A stretch of DNA of 5,099 nucleotides from Methanimicrococcus sp. (lineage in GTDB: Archaea; Halobacteriota; Methanosarcinia; Methanosarcinales; Methanosarcinaceae): positions 1 through 5,099 of the forward strand of contig WRDC01000092.1 of assembly GCA_009783635.1 (NCBI GenBank). Direction: 5' to 3'. A program made the translations under genes and the position numbers. The notes under the pieces were generated by a model that saw only the letters and a list, made by a program, of their open reading frames with translations, had not been told where the DNA came from and ran no database searches. Position 1 is the stretch's first letter; every line of letters starts with the position of its first letter. This document shows positions 1 to 4,920 of the stretch, one piece after another.

Positions 1-96
1 GGCCCATTCCGGGGGCTTGATTTTGTCATTTTCTTTAAATTTGTCCGCGACCCTGTGAATGAGGTCTGCCGCGGGAACATCGTATGCTGTAGTCAT
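1..96 (-). CDS. rps19e: Small ribosomal subunit protein eS19 (S19e), N-terminal part
   Basis: This reading frame starts with ATG at 96-94 and runs off the left edge after 32 codons, so only the N-terminus is visible. It begins MTTAYDVPAADLIHRVADKF and ends with a PPEWA motif at residues 28-32, both characteristic of archaeal eS19. The protein belongs to the 30S subunit and is found in archaea and eukaryotes but not bacteria; in eukaryotes it acts in 18S rRNA maturation. The start is fixed by a strong Shine-Dalgarno sequence, AAGGAGAT at 108-101, four bases before the ATG. In many archaea rps19e leads a cluster with a PDCD5-like DNA-binding protein and L39e/L31e genes; those would lie beyond the left edge and cannot be checked. 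The identification rests on the N-terminal motif alone but is quite specific. Confidence 0.92.
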   Translation of the reverse strand, partial: MTTAYDVPAADLIHRVADKFKENDKIKPPEWA

Positions 97-133
97 TAAT
101 ATCTCCTTACTGAATTGATAATCTCGTTGCAAG

Positions 134-173
134 CGGTTGAATAACCGATGCGCCAAATCCGTCAAAACGGCAT
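134..173 (-). other. Possible structured leader of rps19e (two small hairpins)
   Basis: Two short perfect inverted repeats lie 38-75 bases upstream of the rps19e start. CGGTT (134-138) pairs with AACCG (143-147) around a 4-base loop. CCGT (159-162) pairs with ACGG (167-170) around a 4-base loop. If transcription starts upstream of both, for example from a TATA-like element near 180-191, they would form stem-loops in the mRNA leader. Ribosomal protein leaders often bind the encoded protein, but nothing here shows that. Stems of 4-5 bp are weak evidence. Confidence 0.3.
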
Positions 174-179
174 ATCCGC

Positions 180-191
180 TTCTTTAAAGAA
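180..191. promoter_or_regulatory. 12-bp palindrome TTCTTTAAAGAA upstream of rps19e
   Basis: TTCTTTAAAGAA reads the same on both strands and is flanked by CGC (177-179) and, after one extra A, GCG (193-195). It lies about 85-95 bases before the rps19e ATG. The central TTTAAAG could act as a weak archaeal TATA box on the minus strand, giving a leader of roughly 65 bases. It could equally be an operator or chance. Confidence 0.25.
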
Positions 192-195
192 AGCG

Positions 196-438
196 TCAAA
201 AAAGCTTGTGCTCAGCAACTGTTTCGGATGCGGCGTCTCCGCATACGGAAATTTTTGCAAACGTCCCGCTTTTTTTCAGTTCTTTTCTGTTCAATGAAGC
301 CTGAAAGTGTTTGACAGGTTCGTTCGGATTATATGAGACATCCAATGCAACGCTGGCTGAAGCATTGAACGGTTTTTTGAATGATATACCAAGCTCCTCA
401 GTGGCCGAAACTGGATAACTTGAATAATAAGGACTCAA
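196..438 (-). CDS. Weak 80-codon reading frame, unknown
   Basis: I do not recognise this frame. It would start at TTG (438-436), has no Shine-Dalgarno sequence, and ends with TGA 99 bases before the rps19e start. The peptide has mixed composition with one possible beta-rich stretch (about residues 15-55) and a Lys/Glu-rich C-terminal third; it has no transmembrane segment or known motif. Codon use is not obviously wrong for the window (AAA for Lys, varied third positions). In favour of expression, a good TATA-like box at 461-471 would place a transcript start within a few bases of the TTG, which suits a leaderless mRNA. The frame also stays open upstream through the T-rich repeat without another ATG, GTG or TTG that I found, so it could be the remnant of a longer protein or simply an open stretch. 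A small RNA from the same promoter is an alternative. Confidence 0.3.
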   Translation of the reverse strand: MSPYYSSYPVSATEELGISFKKPFNASASVALDVSYNPNEPVKHFQASLNRKELKKSGTFAKISVCGDAASETVAEHKLF

Positions 439-460
439 ATGAACATTTGAACAGGCTGAT

Positions 461-471
461 GGTATAAAAAG
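461..471 (-). promoter_or_regulatory. TATA-like box CTTTTTATACC on the minus strand
   Basis: The minus strand reads CTTTTTATACC here, close to the archaeal box A consensus. The expected transcription start, about 25 bases downstream, falls near 438-444. It faces left, towards the weak 80-codon frame and rps19e, and lies just beyond the T-rich array after purA, as expected where one transcript stops and the next begins. The motif match is clear; function is inferred. Confidence 0.45.
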
Positions 472-506
472 ATTTTTGTTAAAAAGGGAATGAGAAGAAA
501 ATAAAA

Positions 507-592
507 GAAAAAGGCAGAAGTGAAAAAAGAAAAAGGCAGAAGTGAAAAAAGAAAAAGGCAGAAGTGAAAAAAGAAAAAGCGGAAGTAAAAAA
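507..592. repeat. 22-bp purine-rich tandem repeat, 3 exact copies plus 1 degenerate
   Basis: The unit is GAAAAAGGCAGAAGTGAAAA followed by AA (22 bp). Exact copies occupy 507-528, 529-550 and 551-572; a fourth, 573-592, is 2 bp shorter and diverged (GAAAAAGCGGAAGTAAAAAA). There is no spacer between copies. The unit length is not a multiple of three and each exact copy contains TGA on the plus strand, so it is not a coding repeat. Twenty of 22 bases per unit are purines on the plus strand. Exact identity between copies points to recent slippage or expansion. Confidence 0.95.
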
Positions 593-597
593 TTCGT
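507..597 (-). terminator. Probable T-tract termination region of purA
   Basis: Read in the purA direction, the tandem repeat becomes alternating runs of T6 and T5: T6 opposite 587-592, 567-572, 545-550 and 523-528, and T5 opposite 574-578, 552-556, 530-534 and 508-512. The first T6 begins five bases after the purA stop codon. Archaeal RNA polymerase terminates at U-rich tracts without needing a hairpin, so this is a plausible multi-site terminator. Function is inferred from position and composition. Confidence 0.6.
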
Positions 598-1923
598 TCA
601 GAACAGCTGCCTCAAAATCGGATTGTATCGCATATTACGGGGGCGGTTGCTGTCCATCTTGATTATTTGTTCTCTTTCGGGACCGACGGAAATGTAGCTG
701 ATCGGAACACCGGATTTTTTCTCGATATATTCGACAAAGATTCGGGCATTGGAAGGCAAATCAAAGAAGTTGCGGACATGACCGATCGGTTTGTCCCAAC
801 CGTCGCTTTCCATATAAACCGGAACGCAGCGTTCCAATTCATCGGTCATGAAAGGCGGATAATCAATGCGTTCGCCGTCTAAATCGTATGCGACGCAGAT
901 TTTGATTGTTTCAAGGCCGGTTAAAACGTCAAGTTTTGTTAAAACCAATTCATTGTAACCGTTTAAATAAATGGATTTTTTCAAAAGCGGCATATCCAGC
1001 CAGCCGCAGCGTCTCTTTCGGCCGGTCGTGGTTCCGAATTCACGGCCGACTGACGCCAGATGTTCGCCGTCCGCGTCATTTAATTCCGTCGGCAGCGGGC
1101 CGTGGCCAACGCGGGTGATGTAAGCTTTTGTCAAGCCGATTGTTTTTGTGACCTGCGACGGGCCGACACCGAGACCCGTACAAGCGGAACCGGCAATGGT
1201 AGACGAAGACGTCACATATTTTTGCGTCCCGTGGATAACATCTAAAAAAGTACCCTGAGCGCCTTCGGCGAGAACTTTCTTGCCGGTGCGGAAGGAGGAA
1301 TTTATTTCATGAGAAACATCCACGGCATAATTTTGCAGTTCATTACCGATTTTAAGAAGACGTTTCGCCTCCTCATCCGGAAAAAGATCATGCGGATTGC
1401 CGCCGAGCTTGGCAATGATTTCTTTCTTCAGCGGCAGAAGCGTCTCCAACTTTTGATAAAACAGGTCTTCGTCAAACAGGTCTTCCAATCGGATTTCATT
1501 TCTCAAAACCCGGTCGGAATACGCATATGCAACGCCTTTTTTTGTCGTTCCGATTCGATTATCCCGGGACCTTTCCGAAAGAGCATCCAGGGCGATATGA
1601 TAAGGCATAATCAAACTGACTTTTGTATCAATGCCAAAATTCTCATTCGTAATAGTAATGCCGCAGTCTTGAAGCATTTTCATTTCATCCGTCAGCGTGA
1701 ACGGATTCAAAACAACGCCGGGACCGATGAGAGCTTTCTTGCCGGCCAAAATGCCCGAGGGTATTTGATGAATTTTGTAAACCTTTTCGCCGATAACCAC
1801 GGTGTGGCCAGCATTGTCACCCCCTTGAAAACGGGCAACAATGTCATAATTTTCCGCCAGATGGTCAACGATTTTCCCTTTGCCCTCATCACCAAACTGA
1901 GCACCCGTAATAATTGTAAACAT
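598..1923 (-). CDS. purA: Adenylosuccinate synthase (EC 6.3.4.4)
   Basis: PurA joins IMP and aspartate using GTP to make adenylosuccinate, the first committed step from IMP to AMP, in the cytoplasm. The family signature GDEGKGK is at residues 11-17, with the catalytic aspartate at D12, and the catalytic histidine is H40 in GGDNAGHTV. IGTT (124-127), EGAQGTFLDV (220-229) and VTSS (237-240) form further IMP-site elements, GTTTGRKRRCGW (298-309) is the aspartate/IMP loop region, and TKLDVL (329-334) the guanine-binding segment. At 441 residues it is the full-length type, not the shorter form of about 340 residues found in many archaea. All key residues appear present. The family's usual end, around SVGPEREQ (412-419), is followed by a basic tail of about 22 residues (N, R, P, M-rich) not part of the core. 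ATG at 1923 sits directly before the conserved N-terminus; no Shine-Dalgarno sequence precedes it, so translation is probably leaderless. Confidence 0.98.
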   Translation of the reverse strand: MFTIITGAQFGDEGKGKIVDHLAENYDIVARFQGGDNAGHTVVIGEKVYKIHQIPSGILAGKKALIGPGVVLNPFTLTDEMKMLQDCGITITNENFGIDTKVSLIMPYHIALDALSERSRDNRIGTTKKGVAYAYSDRVLRNEIRLEDLFDEDLFYQKLETLLPLKKEIIAKLGGNPHDLFPDEEAKRLLKIGNELQNYAVDVSHEINSSFRTGKKVLAEGAQGTFLDVIHGTQKYVTSSSTIAGSACTGLGVGPSQVTKTIGLTKAYITRVGHGPLPTELNDADGEHLASVGREFGTTTGRKRRCGWLDMPLLKKSIYLNGYNELVLTKLDVLTGLETIKICVAYDLDGERIDYPPFMTDELERCVPVYMESDGWDKPIGHVRNFFDLPSNARIFVEYIEKKSGVPISYISVGPEREQIIKMDSNRPRNMRYNPILRQLF

Positions 1924-1946
1924 AAGAAGGAATTGTTTTTATAATA

Positions 1947-1954
1947 TTAATAAA
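1947..1954 (-). promoter_or_regulatory. Probable purA TATA box (leaderless promoter)
   Basis: The minus strand reads TTTATTAA here, within an AT-rich stretch (1936-1955). Its centre lies about 26 bases before the purA ATG, the usual distance from an archaeal box A to the transcription start, so the message would begin at or within a few bases of ATG. The pyrimidine-rich sequence between (TTCCTTCTT next to the ATG) contains no ribosome-binding site, which supports a leaderless message. Confidence 0.5.
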
Positions 1955-1963
1955 TCTCTGTTC

Positions 1964-1969
1964 AAAAAA
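1964..1969 (-). terminator. T6 run between zpr1 and purA
   Basis: Opposite 1964-1969 the minus strand has six T residues, preceded by a pyrimidine-rich stretch that follows the zpr1 stop codon. It is a possible weak termination site for zpr1 just upstream of the purA promoter. A single T6 run is limited evidence and read-through into purA is possible. Confidence 0.3.
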
Positions 1970-1983
1970 CGGAAGGGAAATAA

Positions 1984-2631
1984 TCATAACATTTTATTGC
2001 CGAGCGGACCGGCGTCATCTGAGATGTCATGAATGATTTCCTCTTTTTCGACATCTAAAACAATCATGCCGGTTTTCAGGCTTTCGAGCTCTTCCGGCGT
2101 CAGCTTTCGGGACGTTGCACCCGCCGACAAAATAGCGCTGTTGCCGAGAGGATCTTTGATTTGAAGTGTTATTTCCAATGAAGCTGTTGTAGGGTTATCG
2201 ATGATTTCATCGATCTGCCGAAGCAATTCGGTGCCGCGCTCAATTTTCTCTTCGTCGCCTTCAGACCAGCGGACTGCGCTTTCGACAACGCCGCGGATGC
2301 GCTGAAGGACGCCTTCCGCGTTGGACACATAGGATTCCGAAATCGTTCCGGGCTCAACCATAATGCCGAGTTCTTCAATGATGATTGTTCCCGACGAGGA
2401 GCGAATGACGCGGGCATCCAAATCGGAAAGCGACCGGATCGGCAGCGAATAACAGACGGGGTCTTTGCCGTTTAAAATCAGCGTGTCGGAAAAACGAAAG
2501 GTACAGCTGTCACAGACACCGGTTGTAAACATAATGTCACCGAAATACGGAATGGTGTCTTTCTGCCATTTAATCACCATATCTGTCCGGCAGAGCGGGC
2601 ATGTCGTTTTTGTTTCAAAATTGTCAATCAA
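1984..2631 (-). CDS. ZPR1-type zinc finger protein (archaeal, single module)
   Basis: This 215-residue protein has one ZPR1 zinc finger followed by one A domain, the archaeal arrangement; eukaryotic ZPR1 has two such modules. The zinc ligands are C11 and C14 (CPLC) and C40 and C43 (CDSC), with the family segment IPYFGDIM at 27-34 between them. The A domain covers about 58-170, with the conserved core RVIRSSSGTIIIEELGI (74-90) and EPGT (93-96). A Glu-rich C-terminal tail follows. Eukaryotic ZPR1 binds eEF1A and helps it fold; the archaeal role is not established and may be similar. The start is TTG at 2631-2629, supported by AGGTGA at 2641-2636; any later start would cut into the zinc finger. 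It lies 89 bases after sepF on the same strand, a neighbourhood I recall from other euryarchaea. Confidence 0.93.
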   Translation of the reverse strand: MIDNFETKTTCPLCRTDMVIKWQKDTIPYFGDIMFTTGVCDSCTFRFSDTLILNGKDPVCYSLPIRSLSDLDARVIRSSSGTIIIEELGIMVEPGTISESYVSNAEGVLQRIRGVVESAVRWSEGDEEKIERGTELLRQIDEIIDNPTTASLEITLQIKDPLGNSAILSAGATSRKLTPEELESLKTGMIVLDVEKEEIIHDISDDAGPLGNKML

Positions 2632-2635
2632 GGCT

Positions 2636-2641
2636 TCACCT
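2636..2641 (-). promoter_or_regulatory. Shine-Dalgarno AGGTGA of zpr1, supporting a TTG start
   Basis: AGGTGA on the minus strand precedes TTG (2631-2629) by four bases. This matches the archaeal anti-Shine-Dalgarno sequence in the register expected for a start at 2631 and identifies the TTG as initiator. Confidence 0.75.
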
Positions 2642-2653
2642 ACCGTAAAAAGA

Positions 2654-2663
2654 ATTATAAAAC
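2654..2663 (-). promoter_or_regulatory. TATA-like sequence upstream of zpr1
   Basis: The minus strand reads TTTTATAATT. A start 25 bases downstream would fall at about 2633, which would leave out the zpr1 Shine-Dalgarno sequence at 2641-2636. The box and the ribosome-binding site are therefore hard to reconcile; zpr1 may instead be read from the sepF promoter. Confidence 0.25.
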
Positions 2664-2683
2664 GAACGGTTTGTTAAACGGCA

Positions 2684-2716
2684 AAAGAACAAAAGAAGAA
2701 AAAAGGAAAGGAAAAG
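2684..2716 (-). terminator. Pyrimidine-rich T-tracts after sepF
   Basis: Directly after the sepF stop the minus strand is almost pure pyrimidine, with T4 runs and a T6 run opposite 2699-2704. This is the form of an archaeal U-tract terminator. It may end or attenuate sepF transcription before zpr1; partial read-through would link the two genes. Confidence 0.45.
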
Positions 2717-2720
2717 CGGA

Positions 2721-3104
2721 TTAATAGTTCCCGCCGATTTTCTTTCTGTCAACTTTAATGCCTGTCGGGGTGACGAGGATGTTGTTGTCTTTCATGCCGA
2801 CAATATCGCCGTGGACATCCAAAACGACATCTTTGAGTTCATTGAAAAGATGGTTCCGGAGACGTTCGTCGGATTTGATATTGGAAATATCGACAATCAG
2901 GATGTTGCCGTCATAGATTTCCTTCTTTAAGGTTGTGATTTGGTCAAAGTGCGTGAAAATGGCGATCTTGATATAGGTTTCTGCAGGTTCTTCGCCGGCG
3001 TTGCTGTCAATATCTTTTTCGAACTTGTCCAAGTCAATGTAAGCCGAATAATCATCGTTCTGTTTGGGCTCGGAGCCGCCAATAAGCTTTTTCAAGAAAC
3101 TCAA
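2721..3104 (-). CDS. sepF: Cell division protein SepF, archaeal type
   Basis: SepF anchors FtsZ filaments to the cell membrane at midcell; archaeal homologues have been shown to do this in Haloferax and Methanobrevibacter. The 127-residue protein has the usual plan: an amphipathic membrane-targeting helix at the N-terminus (MSFLKKLIGG, 1-10), an acidic linker (about 11-42), then the SepF/DUF552 core (about 43-125) with YIKIAIF (44-50), GNILIVDISN (66-75) and the C-terminal strand segment NNILVTPTGI (107-116). The start is TTG at 3104-3102, with AAGGTG at 3116-3111 six bases before it; no upstream ATG is needed because MSFLKKL is the typical N-terminus. FtsZ itself is not in the window. The gene has its own upstream region with a TATA-like box, a palindrome and a leader with inverted repeats. 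Confidence 0.95.
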   Translation of the reverse strand: MSFLKKLIGGSEPKQNDDYSAYIDLDKFEKDIDSNAGEEPAETYIKIAIFTHFDQITTLKKEIYDGNILIVDISNIKSDERLRNHLFNELKDVVLDVHGDIVGMKDNNILVTPTGIKVDRKKIGGNY

Positions 3105-3110
3105 TTAAAA

Positions 3111-3116
3111 CACCTT
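3111..3116 (-). promoter_or_regulatory. Shine-Dalgarno AAGGTG of sepF, supporting a TTG start
   Basis: AAGGTG on the minus strand lies six bases before TTG (3104-3102). Position and match support TTG as the initiation codon. Confidence 0.7.
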
Positions 3117-3141
3117 TGTCTTTTATTAAATGTGTGTAAAG

Positions 3142-3177
3142 CGGAAAATGAATCGGAAAAGATACCAAAATTTTCCG
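3142..3177 (-). other. Mutually exclusive inverted repeats in the sepF leader
   Basis: On the plus strand CGGAAAA occurs twice, at 3142-3148 and 3154-3160, and its complement TTTTCCG once, at 3171-3177. The distal pairing extends to 8 bp (CGGAAAAT 3142-3149 with ATTTTCCG 3170-3177); the proximal one is 7 bp with a 10-base loop. In a sepF mRNA beginning upstream, only one of the two stems could form at a time. The AT-rich setting makes chance possible, and no ligand or known riboswitch is recognised. Confidence 0.35.
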
Positions 3178-3210
3178 GTTCAAATCATTTTAGGTTAATT
3201 ATGTGGAATA

Positions 3211-3218
3211 ATATAAAG
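3211..3218 (-). promoter_or_regulatory. Probable sepF TATA box
   Basis: The minus strand reads CTTTATAT, a close match to archaeal box A. The expected transcription start is near 3188, giving a sepF leader of about 85 bases that contains the alternative hairpins and the Shine-Dalgarno sequence. Other TATA-like runs occur at about 3235-3245 and 3249-3257, so the exact promoter is uncertain. Confidence 0.5.
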
Positions 3219-3228
3219 CATTAATGCT
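3217..3228. promoter_or_regulatory. 12-bp palindrome AGCATTAATGCT at the sepF promoter
   Basis: AGCATTAATGCT is a perfect palindrome that overlaps the upstream end of the TATA-like box, where the BRE element recognised by TFB should be. Many archaeal repressors bind palindromes at this position to block TFB/TBP. A second perfect 12-bp palindrome, TATTTATAAATA, is at 3234-3245, centred 17 bp away. Operator function is inferred. Confidence 0.4.
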
Positions 3229-3281
3229 ATACTTATTTATAAATATGTGTATAAAAACCATGGGATGTATTGCCTTTTTTG

Positions 3282-3305
3282 CGGTCTGAAAATGAAATCA
3301 GACCG
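3282..3305 (-). other. 8-bp stem-loop after the PUA-protein gene
   Basis: CGGTCTGA (3282-3289) and TCAGACCG (3298-3305) are perfect inverted repeats around an 8-base A-rich loop, five bases downstream of the PUA-gene stop codon. The right arm also overlaps a second palindrome, CAGAC-C-GTCTG (3299-3309). On the minus strand no T-run follows; A6 does. It therefore looks like a 3'-end structure (stability or processing) and not a bacterial-type terminator. Confidence 0.55.
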
Positions 3306-3309
3306 TCTG

Positions 3310-3795
3310 TTAAATTGCAAGGTCCCAAAGCGTGTCGCCGACATAAGACAGCGATTTTATCGCTTTTCCGGAAGTTGCCGCTGTCATTTCATTGCCTGAA
3401 ATCAGAGCGCGTCCGATGGCCAGCGGTTTCTTATGTGTTTCATCCACAATGACAACCAAATCATCCTTTTGAATGGAACTGTCGGCCGCCGTAATTCCCG
3501 GGCTCATGACATCCGCGCCGTTGACAACGAATTTGACGGCGCCCATGTCCACAACGACAATCCGGTGCGGCGGCAATAATTCCAACGCTCCGCGGACTGT
3601 CGGAAAAATTTGACCGTCATATTCAATGAACATCTGTTTGCCGTCGGCAAAAATAACTTTGAATTCATCTGCCGTGATGACTTCGAACTTGGAATCCGCA
3701 AAAACGGATACTTCGCCGCCGTAAATGTTGCGGAGGGCTTCCACCATTTTATTTTTGTCATTTTTTCTGAGACTGACTCTTGACTTTATTTTCAA
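3310..3795 (-). CDS. PUA-domain RNA-binding protein, MCT-1/Tma20-like
   Basis: The 161-residue product has an N-terminal pre-PUA region (about 1-75) beginning MKIKSRVSLRKND, then a PUA domain (about 77-153) with the hallmarks PTVRGALEL (65-73), VVVDMGAVKFVVNGADVM (80-97) and SPGI (98-101). This arrangement is that of MCT-1/Tma20, which in eukaryotes binds the 40S subunit in recycling and reinitiation; the archaeal homologues are thought to bind tRNA or rRNA, but no specific target is proven. I place the start at TTG (3795-3793) because AGGTGAT precedes it by three bases and the family N-terminus begins there. The frame is open further up to an ATG at 3957, but that would add 54 residues resembling no family member and run almost to the divergent gene. 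The 161-residue length fits the family. Confidence 0.9.
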   Translation of the reverse strand: MKIKSRVSLRKNDKNKMVEALRNIYGGEVSVFADSKFEVITADEFKVIFADGKQMFIEYDGQIFPTVRGALELLPPHRIVVVDMGAVKFVVNGADVMSPGITAADSSIQKDDLVVIVDETHKKPLAIGRALISGNEMTAATSGKAIKSLSYVGDTLWDLAI

Positions 3796-3798
3796 AAA

Positions 3799-3805
3799 AT
3801 CACCT
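3799..3805 (-). promoter_or_regulatory. Shine-Dalgarno AGGTGAT deciding the PUA-gene TTG start
   Basis: AGGTGAT on the minus strand, followed by TTT and TTG, matches seven bases of the archaeal anti-Shine-Dalgarno complement in the usual register. It places the true start 54 codons inside the longest open frame. Confidence 0.8.
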
Positions 3806-3840
3806 GAAATGTCGTACCTAACGGTAATAAATGAAAAAGT

Positions 3841-3850
3841 AAGATAAAAA
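3841..3850 (-). promoter_or_regulatory. TATA-like box of the PUA-protein gene
   Basis: The minus strand reads TTTTTATCTT. A start about 25 bases downstream (near 3820) would leave a leader of roughly 25 bases that includes the Shine-Dalgarno sequence. A second AT-rich candidate (TTTTATTAT, 3870-3878) lies a little further upstream. The rest of the divergent region (3851-3972) shows no clear box A for the plus-strand transporter except TTTTTAA near 3958-3964. Confidence 0.35.
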
Positions 3851-3972
3851 ACTGATGATAATGTAAAGATAATAAAAGTTGCTCCCTCCGACTTCACCAC
3901 TGTCATTATTTTTTTCTGACTTGGAAGCCGCGCGCGTAAAAAGAACGAAGCGAGCAATTTTTAAGCATTGAG

Positions 3973-4893
3973 ATGGTTCAATCGACTATGACGCTGATGC
4001 CGCAGAAAAAAGCAAACCTTCTGTTGCTGTCGGTCGTTTTCTTTTGGGGGCTGTCATACCTGTTCACAAAACAGGGATTGATGACACTTTCGCCGTTTAC
4101 GTTTCTGGCGCTCCGGTTCGGCCTCGGGTTTTCCGTAGCGGCTCTTTTATTTGTCAAACGCCTGACAAAAATAAACAAACAAACAATCTACGGCGGCGTT
4201 ATCCTCGGATTTTTCCTATTTCTGACGCTGACAGGCGTTTATTTCGGTCTGCAGTACACAACAATTTCAAACGCCGGCTTCCTCGGCAGTTTGACGGTTA
4301 TTTTTGTCCCGATTTTGTTTTCTGTTATTTACCGGAAACTGCCGGAGAAAAAAATTATCCTCGGAAGCATAACGGCCACGATCGGTATTATTCTCCTGAT
4401 ATCAAAAAGCACTGCCGGCGCCGGCATCGGTGACATCATGTGTATTATGGCAGCGGTCGCATATGCCGGTCACATTCTGATTGCCAAGCGTTTGACGGAT
4501 ATCAAAGAAATTGACGCGCTCAATCTCGGTATTGTTCAAATCGGATTCACTTGTTTATACAGCGTCATCTGCGCCTTCCTCTTTGAAACGCCGTACCTGC
4601 CCGAGACGGCAGAAGCGTGGCGAGCCGTCGTTTTTGTCGGCATCTTCTGTTCTGCCTTCGGATTTATCGGGCAGATCGTCGCGCAAAAATATACGTCGCC
4701 GGTCCACGTCGGTTTAATTTTTTCGCTTGAGCCAGTCTTCGCGTCTGTATTCGCTTACTTGTTCGCTGCCGAACAGCTGCTCCCGATACAGGTTGTCGGA
4801 GCAGTTATTGTGTTCCTCAGCGTTTTGTTTGTTGAGACGGATTTAAAAGAACTGCTGAAACTTGGGAAAAAGAAAAAGGCGGAAGCCGGATAA
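3973..4893 (+). CDS. DMT-superfamily EamA transporter, ten membrane segments
   Basis: The 306-residue protein is a typical drug/metabolite exporter with two EamA repeats (about 14-145 and 152-288). I see ten hydrophobic segments, near 14-32, 42-62, 73-93, 99-119, 127-145, 152-170, 184-205, 215-237, 244-264 and 271-288. The first contains the family motif FFWGLSYLFTK (23-33), followed by SPFTFLALRFG; the second repeat has the SLEPVFASVFAYLF segment (251-264). It ends in a lysine-rich cytoplasmic tail (KKKKAE). The substrate cannot be told from sequence: relatives export amino acids, purines or drugs. It is divergent from the PUA gene, with no obvious link. No Shine-Dalgarno sequence precedes ATG 3973. 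ATG at 3988 (MTLMPQKK) and 3997 (MPQKKANL) are real alternatives; TTTTTAA at 3958-3964 would suit a leaderless message starting near 3988. Confidence 0.94.
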   Translation: MVQSTMTLMPQKKANLLLLSVVFFWGLSYLFTKQGLMTLSPFTFLALRFGLGFSVAALLFVKRLTKINKQTIYGGVILGFFLFLTLTGVYFGLQYTTISNAGFLGSLTVIFVPILFSVIYRKLPEKKIILGSITATIGIILLISKSTAGAGIGDIMCIMAAVAYAGHILIAKRLTDIKEIDALNLGIVQIGFTCLYSVICAFLFETPYLPETAEAWRAVVFVGIFCSAFGFIGQIVAQKYTSPVHVGLIFSLEPVFASVFAYLFAAEQLLPIQVVGAVIVFLSVLFVETDLKELLKLGKKKKAEAG

Positions 4894-4920
4894 GAAGAAA
4901 AGCAATGAAGATTGCATCAA

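Noticed and set aside
507..592. CRISPR array
   Set aside because: The 22-bp units follow each other with no spacers and no cas genes are present.
598..1923. purA as a recent horizontal acquisition because it is the long form
   Set aside because: Its base and codon use look like its neighbours, and I recall full-length PurA with the same N-terminus in Methanosarcinales, so vertical descent is the simpler reading.
1309..1944. Plus-strand open frame of 211 codons opposite purA
   Set aside because: It lies wholly antisense to the conserved half of purA, has no family motif, and its composition is that of a reversed coding sequence.
3282..3305. Bacterial-type intrinsic terminator after the PUA gene
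   Set aside because: The stem is good but is not followed by a T-run on the coding strand.
3796..3957. Longer N-terminus (54 residues from ATG 3957) for the PUA-domain protein
   Set aside because: The family N-terminus begins at TTG 3795, which has a fine Shine-Dalgarno sequence; the extension is hydrophobic, resembles no family member and fills the divergent promoter region.
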